A DNA stretch of 64,000 nucleotides from Bradyrhizobium sp. CER78 (GTDB lineage: Bacteria > Pseudomonadota > Alphaproteobacteria > Rhizobiales > Xanthobacteraceae). Below the pieces are notes generated by a model that was given only the letters and a program-made list of their open reading frames with translations, searched no databases and had not been told where the DNA came from. The DNA lies in contig NZ_JARVWP010000002.1 in NCBI RefSeq assembly GCF_029846235.1, positions 186,001 through 250,000 of the forward strand, given 5' to 3'. Positions 55,299-63,401 of this stretch are shown here, piece after piece; positions within the stretch are counted from its first letter, which is position 1, and every line of letters begins with the position of its first letter. Both the position numbers and the translations under genes were made by a program.

Positions 55299-56051
55299 CT
55301 ACTTGCCGCCAGCGTAGGCATGGTCGTCGCCAATGAAGCGGATGAACCGCTCCTTTGCGGCAGCGGCCGAAGCCTGCTGCTCGGCGGCGCGCAAGGTTTC
55401 GGCGCGCGCCTGCGTTGCCATCAAAGCCTGAGCCTGCAGCGACTGTTTGATCTGCAAGGCGAGAAGCTCATTGCTCGACTGCTGAGCCTGCAGGGAGCCT
55501 ATGGCAGTGGACGACCTGGCCATCAGTGTCCGCAGGGTCTGGCCGTCCTGATCCAGGCTGCCGACAATGGCCGATTGAACGGTGAGCGACTGCTTCAGTC
55601 CATCGTAGCTGTTGTCCCAACGTGCTGTTGCGTCCTGAACCATCTTGTCGGACGAGATCGCTGCCGCGTATTGCCGCGGATATAGCCGCTGAAAGTCCTG
55701 CTGCGCTGTCCGAACATCAAACGAGATGTTCTTTGCCTGACTGATCAGGCCGTTCATCTGGTTGATGGTTGATGTCAGCTGACCGACGACGCTGGTGGGG
55801 AGACTTGCGAGGTGCCTTGCTTGATTGAGAAGCGACTGCGCCTGGTTTTCCAGGCTCCTCACCTGATTATTGATCTGCTCAAGCGCTCGCGCGGCGGTCA
55901 GGAGATTCTGGCCGTAGTTCGTAGGATCGAAGACGATATCGAACGCCCCGAGCCGCCGCGACCCGTTCACGGCGATGACGAAAGATAGCATTGTTGTTAT
56001 TATAATTCTTGAGGTTGTACCCGTGAAGATGCGGCCGAGACGTTCGAGCAT
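55299..56051 (-). CDS. trbJ: Conjugal transfer protein TrbJ (VirB5-like)
   Basis: 250 residues. The mature part is helical and coiled-coil rich (FDPTNYGQNLLTAARALEQINNQVRSLENQAQSLLNQARHL, SLQAQQSSNELLALQIKQSL). VirB5/TrbJ proteins are minor pilus-tip components. The N-terminus (IFTGTTSRIIITTMLSFVIAVNGSRRLGAFDIV) has a hydrophobic stretch but no clean signal cleavage site, which is odd for an exported protein; the region is also AT-rich compared with its neighbours. Confidence 0.88.
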   Translation of the reverse strand: MLERLGRIFTGTTSRIIITTMLSFVIAVNGSRRLGAFDIVFDPTNYGQNLLTAARALEQINNQVRSLENQAQSLLNQARHLASLPTSVVGQLTSTINQMNGLISQAKNISFDVRTAQQDFQRLYPRQYAAAISSDKMVQDATARWDNSYDGLKQSLTVQSAIVGSLDQDGQTLRTLMARSSTAIGSLQAQQSSNELLALQIKQSLQAQALMATQARAETLRAAEQQASAAAAKERFIRFIGDDHAYAGGK

Positions 56052-56078
56052 GGAAGACTCCAGGGATTTGTGTTGAAG

Positions 56079-58664
56079 TCAGATCTTGTGGGCTTGTTCG
56101 AAGGTGCTGATCAGGTTGGCGGCCCAATGCAGGCCGCGTTCGTTGAGGTAGCGTTCGCCGAAATGGCGAGGCCCGGTGCGGCTGAGAACCGCGTCAATGG
56201 CGCGCTGATCCTCTGGCGAGGACGCTCCGACGAAGGCAAGCGCGACTGGTCCAAGGCCAAGCTCGAACATGCGGTTGCCGGCGCGGGACTGCAGATAGTA
56301 GTCACGCTTGGGAGAGGCTTCCGCGATCAGGCGTACCTGCGTGTCGTTCAGACCGAAGCGTCGATAGGTCTCGGTCTGGGTCGGCTCGAGGGCACGCGGG
56401 TTGGGCAGGAAGATCCTGCTCGGGCAGGACTCGATGATCGCGGGCGCGATTTCGCTGTCCGCGATATCAGCAAGCGACTGCGTGGCAAAGATCACCGCCA
56501 CGTTCTTCTTGCGCAATGTCTTCAGCCATTCGCGAATCCGGTTCGAGAACAACGGATCATCAAGGAAAACCCAGGCTTCGTCGAGCACCAGCAAGGTCGG
56601 CCGCCCGTCGAAACGAGCCTCCAGAGCGTGGAAAAGATAAGTGAGCACGGGCGCGACCAGGCCTGGCAGCGCCATCAGCTCTTCCATCTCGAAGGTCAAG
56701 ACATCGGCGCTCGACAGACGATCGGCATCCGCATCGAGGAAGCGGCCGTAAGGTCCCTCAAGCGTATAAGGCTGGAGCGCCTGACGCAGGGCATCCCGGG
56801 CGAGCAAGGCGACGAGCCCGGTCATCGTGCGTTGGGATATGGGTGCAGTACCGAGGCTCTTGAGCGCCGACCAGATGGTTTCCTTGACCTCCGGCGTCAC
56901 AGTCACCCGCTCATGGGCAAGCACGCCGCAGAGCCAATCAAGCGCCCAAAGCCGCGCCCCCTCCTCGGCAACTTCCTTCAGGGGCTGAAACGCGATGCCG
57001 CCTTTGGCCCCGAGTTCGTACCACTCACCCGAGAGGGCAAGTGTCGTGGCGCGCGCGGAGCGCCCCTTGTCGAAGGTAATCAACTGGGCATTCGGGTAGC
57101 GTCGAAACTGCAAGGCCAGCATCGAGAGCAGCACAGACTTGCCGGCGCCAGTTGGCCCGACGACGATCGAATGCCCAACATCGCCGGCGTAGAGCGAGAG
57201 CCGGAACGGAGTTGCCCCTTTTGTCTTGGCGATCAGAAGCGGCGGTCCATCGAGGTGCTCGCACCGTTCGGGTCCGGCCCATACCGCCGACAGTGGGCAC
57301 ATATGGGCGAGGTTCAGGGTATGTACGATGGGCTGGCGGATGTTGGCATAGGCTTGGCCCGGCAGACCGCCGAGCCACGCCTCGACCGCATTGACGCTCT
57401 CGCGGATGGTCGTGAATCCCCGGCTGTTGATCACTCGTTCGACCGCACGGATCTTTTCGTCCGCCTGATGCGAGTCCTCGTCACTCACGGTGACCGTCGT
57501 CGTGATGTAGCCGAAGGAAACCAGGTCGTCGCCGAGCTCGGATAACGCGGCGTCCGCGTCGAGCGCCTTGTTGCTGGCGTCGGTGTCGAGCAGCGCCGCT
57601 TGCTCGTTGAACATGACCTCTTTCAGGATCGCTGCGAGCGACTTCCGCTTTGCAAACCATTGCCGCCGGTAACGCGACAGAGTGGCATTGGCCAGGGTGC
57701 GGTCGAGCGGCAGAAATCGGGTCGCCCAGCGATAGGCAACACCAAGCCGGTTCAGTTCGTCCAGCAATCCGGGAAAGGTAATGTGCGGAAACCCAAGGAC
57801 GGTCAGCGCCCGAAGATGGCTGCGCCCGATTGCCGGCGACAATCCCCCGGTCAGCGGCTCATCGCTCAAAAAGCAATCGAGATAGGCTGGAATCTCGGGA
57901 ACGCTGACCTGATGGCGCTTGGTCGAGACGCAGCTATGAAGGTAGGTGAGCGTCTCCGTATCGTTGAGGGGCCAGATCTCCGGTAGGACCGACGATAGGA
58001 GATCGATTGCCCGGTCGGTTTCCTGGACGAACCGCTGGAGGTGATCGCGATAGCCATGCTCGCTCCGCTCTGCGTTCTGGCCCTCGATCTGGGTGTCACG
58101 GATGTTGGCTTCTGCCGGTTCTTTCCCTCGCTCAGCGTCACTGACCAGAGGACCGCGACGAGCAGACCGGTTCCTTCGGACTCGCAGATCCTTCTGCCTC
58201 GGACGCTCCAGGAACAGGCTCTCGAGGCGCGAGACCCTCTCGGCCGGCGGCAGGTACATCAAGGTCAGGTGCAGCACGCTCTCAAAGTGCTGCCCGCCGG
58301 GGCGTGACGGATCCTCCCATGTCGCCCCGGCGGCACCCGCAAACGCGGCGCGGCGCTCCTCGTCGACCAGCCAGGAGACCGCATCCGGAAACTCTGACCG
58401 CAGATATTCCGACGCCGGGATGCGCGTTGCATCAAAGAAGAGTGCCCAGCCCGAGCCGAAGCGCTTCAGAACGTTGTTCACACGTGACGCGACGCTCATG
58501 AGTTCGGCCTCGGTCGCGCTGTCGAGGTCTGGTCCGCGGTAGCGGATCGTCCGCTGGAAGCTGCCATCCTTGTTCAGGATGACACCTGGAGCGATCAGGC
58601 AGACCCAAGGCAGCCAGTCCGCCAGCCGGTACGCGTCTCGGCGGAATTCTCTCAAGTTTAGCAT
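56079..58664 (-). CDS. trbE: Conjugal transfer ATPase TrbE (VirB4-like)
   Basis: 861 residues. Main energising ATPase of the mating channel. N-terminal CagE/TrbE domain (MLNLREFRRDAYRLADWLPW, ILNKDGSFQRTIRYRGPDLDSA), Walker A VGPTGAGKSVLLS near residue 500, Walker B LLVLDEAWVFLDD near 690, and an ATQSLADIADSEIAPAIIESC segment. It carries an extra charged stretch at about 154-206 (ERPRQKDLRVRRNRSARRG and onward) that is absent from standard TrbE of about 810-820 residues. Start at 58664 overlaps trbD by seven bases. Confidence 0.96.
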   Translation of the reverse strand: MLNLREFRRDAYRLADWLPWVCLIAPGVILNKDGSFQRTIRYRGPDLDSATEAELMSVASRVNNVLKRFGSGWALFFDATRIPASEYLRSEFPDAVSWLVDEERRAAFAGAAGATWEDPSRPGGQHFESVLHLTLMYLPPAERVSRLESLFLERPRQKDLRVRRNRSARRGPLVSDAERGKEPAEANIRDTQIEGQNAERSEHGYRDHLQRFVQETDRAIDLLSSVLPEIWPLNDTETLTYLHSCVSTKRHQVSVPEIPAYLDCFLSDEPLTGGLSPAIGRSHLRALTVLGFPHITFPGLLDELNRLGVAYRWATRFLPLDRTLANATLSRYRRQWFAKRKSLAAILKEVMFNEQAALLDTDASNKALDADAALSELGDDLVSFGYITTTVTVSDEDSHQADEKIRAVERVINSRGFTTIRESVNAVEAWLGGLPGQAYANIRQPIVHTLNLAHMCPLSAVWAGPERCEHLDGPPLLIAKTKGATPFRLSLYAGDVGHSIVVGPTGAGKSVLLSMLALQFRRYPNAQLITFDKGRSARATTLALSGEWYELGAKGGIAFQPLKEVAEEGARLWALDWLCGVLAHERVTVTPEVKETIWSALKSLGTAPISQRTMTGLVALLARDALRQALQPYTLEGPYGRFLDADADRLSSADVLTFEMEELMALPGLVAPVLTYLFHALEARFDGRPTLLVLDEAWVFLDDPLFSNRIREWLKTLRKKNVAVIFATQSLADIADSEIAPAIIESCPSRIFLPNPRALEPTQTETYRRFGLNDTQVRLIAEASPKRDYYLQSRAGNRMFELGLGPVALAFVGASSPEDQRAIDAVLSRTGPRHFGERYLNERGLHWAANLISTFEQAHKI

Positions 58665-58915
58665 GCGAGCGAAGCCTTGTGCTTGGTGTGACGGACGGCG
58701 ACCTCGACAAAGGCGGGATCGCGCCTGGCAAGCCAAACCGCGATGGCGTGCCCGACGATCCAGAGCACAACACCTGCGAGCCAGAGCCGCAGGCCAAGCG
58801 CCAGCACGGCCGACAGGGTGCCGATCAGGATGGCCGCAGAGCGCGGCGCACCACCGATCAGAATGGGCTCGGTCAACGAGCGGTGAAGCACGAGTTCGAA
58901 GCCATCCGGGCGCAT
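58658..58915 (-). CDS. trbD: Conjugal transfer protein TrbD (VirB3-like)
   Basis: 85 residues with two adjacent hydrophobic segments (AAILIGTLSAVLALGL, LAGVVLWIVGHAIAVWLA) after the TrbD/VirB3 opening GFELVLHRSLTEPILIGGAPR. Inner-membrane partner of TrbE. It overlaps trbE and touches trbC by one base. Confidence 0.93.
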   Translation of the reverse strand: MRPDGFELVLHRSLTEPILIGGAPRSAAILIGTLSAVLALGLRLWLAGVVLWIVGHAIAVWLARRDPAFVEVAVRHTKHKASLAC

Positions 58916-59274
58916 CAGATCAGCGCTCCGCCGCCAAACGAGAAGAACGACAGGAAGAAGGAGCTAGCAGCAAACGCGATGGAGAGGCCAAAGACGACCT
59001 GGACCATCTTGCGAAAGCCACCCGAGGTGTCGCCGAAGGCAAGCGAAATGCCGGTCACCGTGATGATGATGACGGCGACGATCTTCGCGACCGGTCCCTG
59101 CACCGACTCCAGAATGCGCTCGAGCGGTGCCTCCCACGGCATGCCTGAGCCTGCCGCGCGGACGGCCGGAGCGGTGAGAACCATGCAGGCGACGCCTGCT
59201 CCAAGCTCGATGAGGAAGTGCTTGCAAGCGCGACGACAGCAGAAGCGCGCCGTTGAACGAAACAAACAAGGCAT
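58915..59274 (-). CDS. trbC: Conjugal transfer protein TrbC (pilin, VirB2-like)
   Basis: 119 residues. Long signal region (about 1-49, ending TAPAVRAAGSG), then MPWEAPLERILESVQGPVAKIVAVIIITVTGISLAFGDTSGGF and a second hydrophobic helix. This is the prepilin of the conjugative pilus. GGAG precedes the ATG at 59274. Confidence 0.92.
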   Translation of the reverse strand: MPCLFRSTARFCCRRACKHFLIELGAGVACMVLTAPAVRAAGSGMPWEAPLERILESVQGPVAKIVAVIIITVTGISLAFGDTSGGFRKMVQVVFGLSIAFAASSFFLSFFSFGGGALI

Positions 59275-59293
59275 GTCGTACTCTCCGTGTGGA

Positions 59294-60277
59294 TCAGGGA
59301 CGATGGGAGGCGTTTGGGAGACCGGGAGGCGTCTCCAGGAGGTAATCGCCGGCAGGATCAAGACCCTTGAGGTCGGCGATCGCCTCGATCCGGCGCGCGG
59401 GACCCCGCCCCCTGATGAACACGACCAGGTCGATCGCCTCGGCGATGAGCCGGCGAGGCACAGTGGCGACCGCTTCCTGGACCAATTGCTCGATCCGATA
59501 GAGCGCAGCACGCGCCGAATTGGCGTGAACCGTGGCGATCCCACCCGGATGGCCCGTATTCCAGGCCTTCAGCATGTCGAGGGCCTCGGCGCCCCTGACC
59601 TCGCCCACGATGATGCGATCAGGACGAAGGCGAAGCGTGGAGCGCACGAGATCTGCAAGGCTCGCGACGCCAGGCTTGGTGCGGAGCGTCACGACATCCT
59701 TGGCCTCGCAGCGCAGCTCGCGCGTGTCCTCGATGATGACGATGCGCTCATCGAGGCGCGCAATCTCCGCCAGGAGCGCATTGGCAAGTGTGGTCTTGCC
59801 GGATCCGGTGCCGCCCGCAACCAGGATGCTGCGGCCTTCGGCAACCGCGGCCGCCAGCACCTTGGCCATCAAAGGCGTGGCGATCTGCGCCCTTACGTAG
59901 TCGGACAGGAGAAACGTCGTCGTTGCAGGCTTGCGGATGGCAAAGCACGGCGCGAGCGAGACCGGCGGCAGGACGCCTTCGAACCGCTCGCCAGTTTCGG
60001 GAAGCTCAGCCGAGATAATCGGGTAGCATGCACTTGCCTCAGCTCGGACATGACTCGCGACCAGACGGATGATCCGCTCCGACTCCTGCGGCGTCAGAAT
60101 GACGCCGGTATCGGCACGTCCTGACCGGTGCCGCTCAAGCCAAAGCCTGCCGTCTGGGTTGACGATCACCTCAACAACCTCGGCCTCCTCCAGGGCCAGC
60201 GCGATCGCCGGCCCCAACGCGGTCCGCAACATGCCACGGCGGCGCTCGCGGGTTTCGGGCGAGAGAAGGTCAGACAT
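59294..60277 (-). CDS. trbB: Conjugal transfer ATPase TrbB (VirB11-like)
   Basis: 327 residues. Hexameric secretion ATPase of the VirB11/GspE type. Walker A GGTGSGKTTLANAL near residue 154, Asp box IIEDTRELRC, Walker B RPDRIIVGEVRGAEALDML and His box GIATVHANSARAAL. The ATG at 60277 follows GAGAGGAGG. It overlaps the ribbon-helix-helix gene upstream by eight bases. Confidence 0.96.
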   Translation of the reverse strand: MSDLLSPETRERRRGMLRTALGPAIALALEEAEVVEVIVNPDGRLWLERHRSGRADTGVILTPQESERIIRLVASHVRAEASACYPIISAELPETGERFEGVLPPVSLAPCFAIRKPATTTFLLSDYVRAQIATPLMAKVLAAAVAEGRSILVAGGTGSGKTTLANALLAEIARLDERIVIIEDTRELRCEAKDVVTLRTKPGVASLADLVRSTLRLRPDRIIVGEVRGAEALDMLKAWNTGHPGGIATVHANSARAALYRIEQLVQEAVATVPRRLIAEAIDLVVFIRGRGPARRIEAIADLKGLDPAGDYLLETPPGLPNASHRP

Positions 60278-60824
60278 GGCCGACCTCCTCTCGCCCCGCC
60301 GGAGACGGCCCCGGCTGCTGACCCGTCGCATGGTGCGGGCGGGATTCTGTCCCTGTCTGTGCGTTGCCGCCGCCGAGCGGCGCGCCTTCCTCAATATGCC
60401 GCATGAACAGGTCCGGATTTGACGTCGAGACCTGTTCCATGACGTCCGCAACCAGCCGGCCGCCGGAGGCGATGCGCTTGCCGACCTGCGCCACGAACAT
60501 CTCGAAGCGCTCGCGCCCCAGCGCACGTGCCGCGTCCTGGTCTCCGGTGGGCAATGGCGGCGTGATCGTCAGGTAGTAGCGAACGAAGAGCGCGATGGTT
60601 TCCGCCATGATCGAGAGATCACGCTCCGCGCGATCAAGCTGCCGGTTCATGCGGTCAAGCCTGCGCAGAAGCGCTGCGTCACCGCTTGCGTCCCGTTCCG
60701 GATTGAGGAAGCGATCGAGGGCGGCGTCGACGATGGCCGACTTGTTGGTGCCGGGTCGTCTGGCAGCCAGTTCGAGCCGCTGCGCCACGCTGTCAGAGAC
60801 ATAGGCGGATAGTTTTGGTTTCAT
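60270..60824 (-). CDS. CopG/ribbon-helix-helix protein between traG and trbB
   Basis: 184 residues. The N-terminal 45 residues (KPKLSAYVSDSVAQRLELAARRPGTNKSAIVDAALDRFL) form a ribbon-helix-helix DNA-binding domain. A helical middle (LLRRLDRMNRQLDRAERDLSIMAETIALFVRYYLTITPPLP) and a disordered polar tail follow. Genes like this occupy the same slot in many rhizobial trb modules and are taken as regulators or relaxosome accessory proteins. Start at 60824 has GAGGG upstream; an earlier in-frame start at 60839 would overlap traG. Confidence 0.88.
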   Translation of the reverse strand: MKPKLSAYVSDSVAQRLELAARRPGTNKSAIVDAALDRFLNPERDASGDAALLRRLDRMNRQLDRAERDLSIMAETIALFVRYYLTITPPLPTGDQDAARALGRERFEMFVAQVGKRIASGGRLVADVMEQVSTSNPDLFMRHIEEGAPLGGGNAQTGTESRPHHATGQQPGPSPAGREEVGHV

Positions 60825-60835
60825 TGGGAGTGCCC

Positions 60836-62863
60836 TCAAAATGCAGGAAGGAGATCGTCGTCATCGCGCGTGACCGCGTGAGCGCTGCGGATGGTGCCGG
60901 AGGCGTTTGCCGCGCGTTGCATCTGGTTGCGATCTGCCGCGACATCTGCCTCGTCATCGAGCAGCCGCTCCTCGGTAAATCGCGCCGCCTCGGCTCGGGA
61001 ATCAGCTTCCTCAAACAGCGGCAACTGCTGCTTCAGCCCGCCCTCCTGCGCAGCCGCCTGCATCAGGTCGCGGTACGGAAGCGTTGCCAATCGAAGATCG
61101 ACGGCCCGGATCTGGCGATCCCAGTCGCTGGGACGCGGTGCTGGACGGTCGCGGCATTCACCGGCATCGAGGCGCGGAGACGGATGCAAGCGCGTTACAA
61201 AATTTGCATCCTCATAGTGCCTGAGCTTGCGAGCCCGAACCGGCGCCAGCCCCGAGACGAGCACGATGGCCTGGTCTTGTGGCAACTGCATCACCTCGCC
61301 CGGAGTGAGCAGCGGCCGCGCGGTTTCCTGGCGGCTCACCATGACATGGCCAAGCCAGGGGGCGAGCCGGTGACCGGCATAGTTCCTTTGAGCCCGTAGC
61401 TCGGTCGCGGTGCCGAGTGCATCGGAAATGCGCTTGGCAGTGCGCTCATCATTTGCCGCAAAGGCGATACGGACGTGGCAATTGTCCAGGATCGCATTGT
61501 TCTCGCCATAGGCCTTTGCAATCTGGTTCAGCGATTGAGCGATGAGGTAAGCGCGGATGCCGTAGCCAGCCATGAAGGCGAGCGCGCTTTCGAAGAAGTC
61601 GAGCCTGCCGAGAGCCGGAAACTCATCCAGCATCAAGAGGAGTTGACGTCGCTTCGCCTCGCCTGCCGTGATGTTCAAGGACTCGGTCAACCGGCGGCCG
61701 ATCTGATTGAGGATCAGCCGGATCAGCGGCTTGGTGCGGCTGATGTCTGACGGCGGCACGACCAGATAAAGCGTGACCGGCTTATCCGCCGTGACGAGGT
61801 CGGCGATGCGCCAGTCGCAGCTCTCGGTATTGCGGCTCACAACCGGATCGCGATAGAGCGCAAGGAAACTCACGGCGGTCGACAGCACGCCGGAGCGCTC
61901 ATTTTCAGATTTGTTGAGGAGCTCCCGCGCGGTCGCGGCGACGACGGGATGGACCTTGGGCTCGGCCTCGGTTCCGAGGTGATTGGTGGCCAGCATGATC
62001 CGCAGCGTCTTCTCAAAGGACTGCGCCGGGTCAGCCAGTATCTCGGTGACGCGGGTCAGCGTCTTTTGTTGCTCTGCATAGAGCACATGAAGGATGACGC
62101 CGACGAGCAGCGAGTGGCTGGTCTTCTCCCAGTGGCTTCGGCGCTCCAGGGCCCCTTCCGGGTCGACCAGGATGTCGGCAATGTTCTGGACATCGCGGAC
62201 TTCGGCCACTCCCTTGCGGACTTCGAGCAACGGATTGTAGCGCGCGCTTGCTGGATCGGTCGGATTGAACAGCAGGCAATGCGAGAAGGTCGAGCGCCAG
62301 CCAGAGGTCAGCTCCCAGTTTTCGCCCTTGATGTCGTGCACGACAGCCGATGAAGTCCAGGACAACAACGTCGGAAGCACGAGCCCCACGCCCTTGCCCG
62401 ACCGGGTCGGTGCGAAGCACATGACATGCTCGGGTCCGTCGTGACGCAGATAGCGATCTTCAAATCGGCCAAGGAACACACCCTTGCCTGCGAACAGGCC
62501 GGCGGCGCGGATCTCCTTCGCAATTGCCCAGCGGGCGGAGCCGTAGGTCGTGACCAGCTGGTTTTGCCGTGCCCGCCACACCGAATTGACGATTGCAAAC
62601 AGCGCGCCCGCAATGCCGCCCGCCGCCGCGATGACCCCGCCCTCCTCAAATATCTCGGGTGCGTAGGCCTCATAGGCGAACCACCATTCGAACAATCGCC
62701 AGGGCAGATAGACCGGATAGCTGCCAATGGCGAACCAAGGTGCACCAAGCCGCGGCTGAAATCCGAGCGCTGCCGCCGTCCATTGCGTCGCCCCCCATGT
62801 CGATGCAACGACGATACCGAAGACAACCGCGATCTGGCCGACGTAGATTTTTGCCGGAAACAT
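60836..62863 (-). CDS. traG: Conjugal transfer coupling protein TraG (VirD4-like)
   Basis: 675 residues. Two or three N-terminal membrane helices (about 10-95), then the ATPase domain with Walker A APTRSGKGVGLVLPTLL near residue 153 and Walker B LLLMLDEFPALGRL near 408. It brings the relaxase-DNA complex to the mating channel. The ATG at 62863 follows GGGGCGG; a GTG four codons earlier is possible. First gene of the tra/trb operon; 11 bases before the ribbon-helix-helix gene. Confidence 0.96.
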   Translation of the reverse strand: MFPAKIYVGQIAVVFGIVVASTWGATQWTAAALGFQPRLGAPWFAIGSYPVYLPWRLFEWWFAYEAYAPEIFEEGGVIAAAGGIAGALFAIVNSVWRARQNQLVTTYGSARWAIAKEIRAAGLFAGKGVFLGRFEDRYLRHDGPEHVMCFAPTRSGKGVGLVLPTLLSWTSSAVVHDIKGENWELTSGWRSTFSHCLLFNPTDPASARYNPLLEVRKGVAEVRDVQNIADILVDPEGALERRSHWEKTSHSLLVGVILHVLYAEQQKTLTRVTEILADPAQSFEKTLRIMLATNHLGTEAEPKVHPVVAATARELLNKSENERSGVLSTAVSFLALYRDPVVSRNTESCDWRIADLVTADKPVTLYLVVPPSDISRTKPLIRLILNQIGRRLTESLNITAGEAKRRQLLLMLDEFPALGRLDFFESALAFMAGYGIRAYLIAQSLNQIAKAYGENNAILDNCHVRIAFAANDERTAKRISDALGTATELRAQRNYAGHRLAPWLGHVMVSRQETARPLLTPGEVMQLPQDQAIVLVSGLAPVRARKLRHYEDANFVTRLHPSPRLDAGECRDRPAPRPSDWDRQIRAVDLRLATLPYRDLMQAAAQEGGLKQQLPLFEEADSRAEAARFTEERLLDDEADVAADRNQMQRAANASGTIRSAHAVTRDDDDLLPAF

Positions 62864-63051
62864 TTTCCGCCCCACTCAACGCTCGCAACGAGCGCGTCGA
62901 GATGAAAAGCGGGATGGCGGATCGCATTCAACCTGAATAAAAATTGCCGTCGGCAACGAGATCCGGCTCGATCATATCCATCGAAGTGAAATCGTTGCTG
63001 CGGCAATCTCAGCGTGGTTGAGGAAGCGCCTCAATTGAAGGTGAACGGCAC

Positions 63052-63065
63052 GATCAAACTTGATC
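63052..63065. promoter_or_regulatory. Inverted repeat upstream of traG
   Basis: GATCAA-AC-TTGATC, about 190 bases upstream of the traG start; candidate operator for the conjugation operon. Confidence 0.35.
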
Positions 63066-63345
63066 ACCGGTCCGGCCTCGCCCCGTATAGCTCGTCGCAA
63101 CGGGCTGCCCCGAGGTAACGAAACGAATCGAACGAGGCCGCTCGCGCCTTCACATCGACTGCCGGCCCGAAAGGGCCGCGCGTCGGCCAAAGCATCGCTG
63201 CGCGACGGACTGCCCAACTCGCCATCGATCTTGCAATGCGGGCGCGTGCGGAGATTGGCGGCCCTATTCTCCGCATGATTTGCGGGAATTCCGCCGGAAA
63301 TTCATCACGAGCCAATCAAAACTACCATAATACCTAAATCAAGTT

Positions 63346-63361
63346 TTGTCAAAGTTGACAA
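63346..63361. promoter_or_regulatory. Inverted repeat upstream of antitoxin gene
   Basis: TTGTCAA-AG-TTGACAA, 40 bases before the antitoxin ATG in an AT-rich stretch, followed by a third half-site AAGTTGC. The position suits autoregulation. Confidence 0.55.
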
Positions 63362-63401
63362 AGTTGCACACGCGCCCAATATTCAGGTCGGAGTTCAGCT
63401 C

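Larger units (their letters stand above)
62864..63401. other. Divergent intergenic region between traG and antitoxin gene
   Basis: 540 bases without a convincing gene. It must hold the promoter of the whole tra/trb operon. Two inverted repeats stand out: GATCAA-AC-TTGATC at 63052-63065 and TTGTCAA-AG-TTGACAA at 63346-63361. An origin of transfer could lie here, but I cannot recognise a nick site, and no relaxase gene is in view. Confidence 0.45.

Noticed and set aside
56070..60124. Long plus-strand open frames across trbE to trbB
   Set aside because: Antisense shadows of well-defined conjugation genes.
62864..63401. Origin of transfer
   Set aside because: The position beside traG is plausible, but no nick-site motif or relaxase gene supports it.
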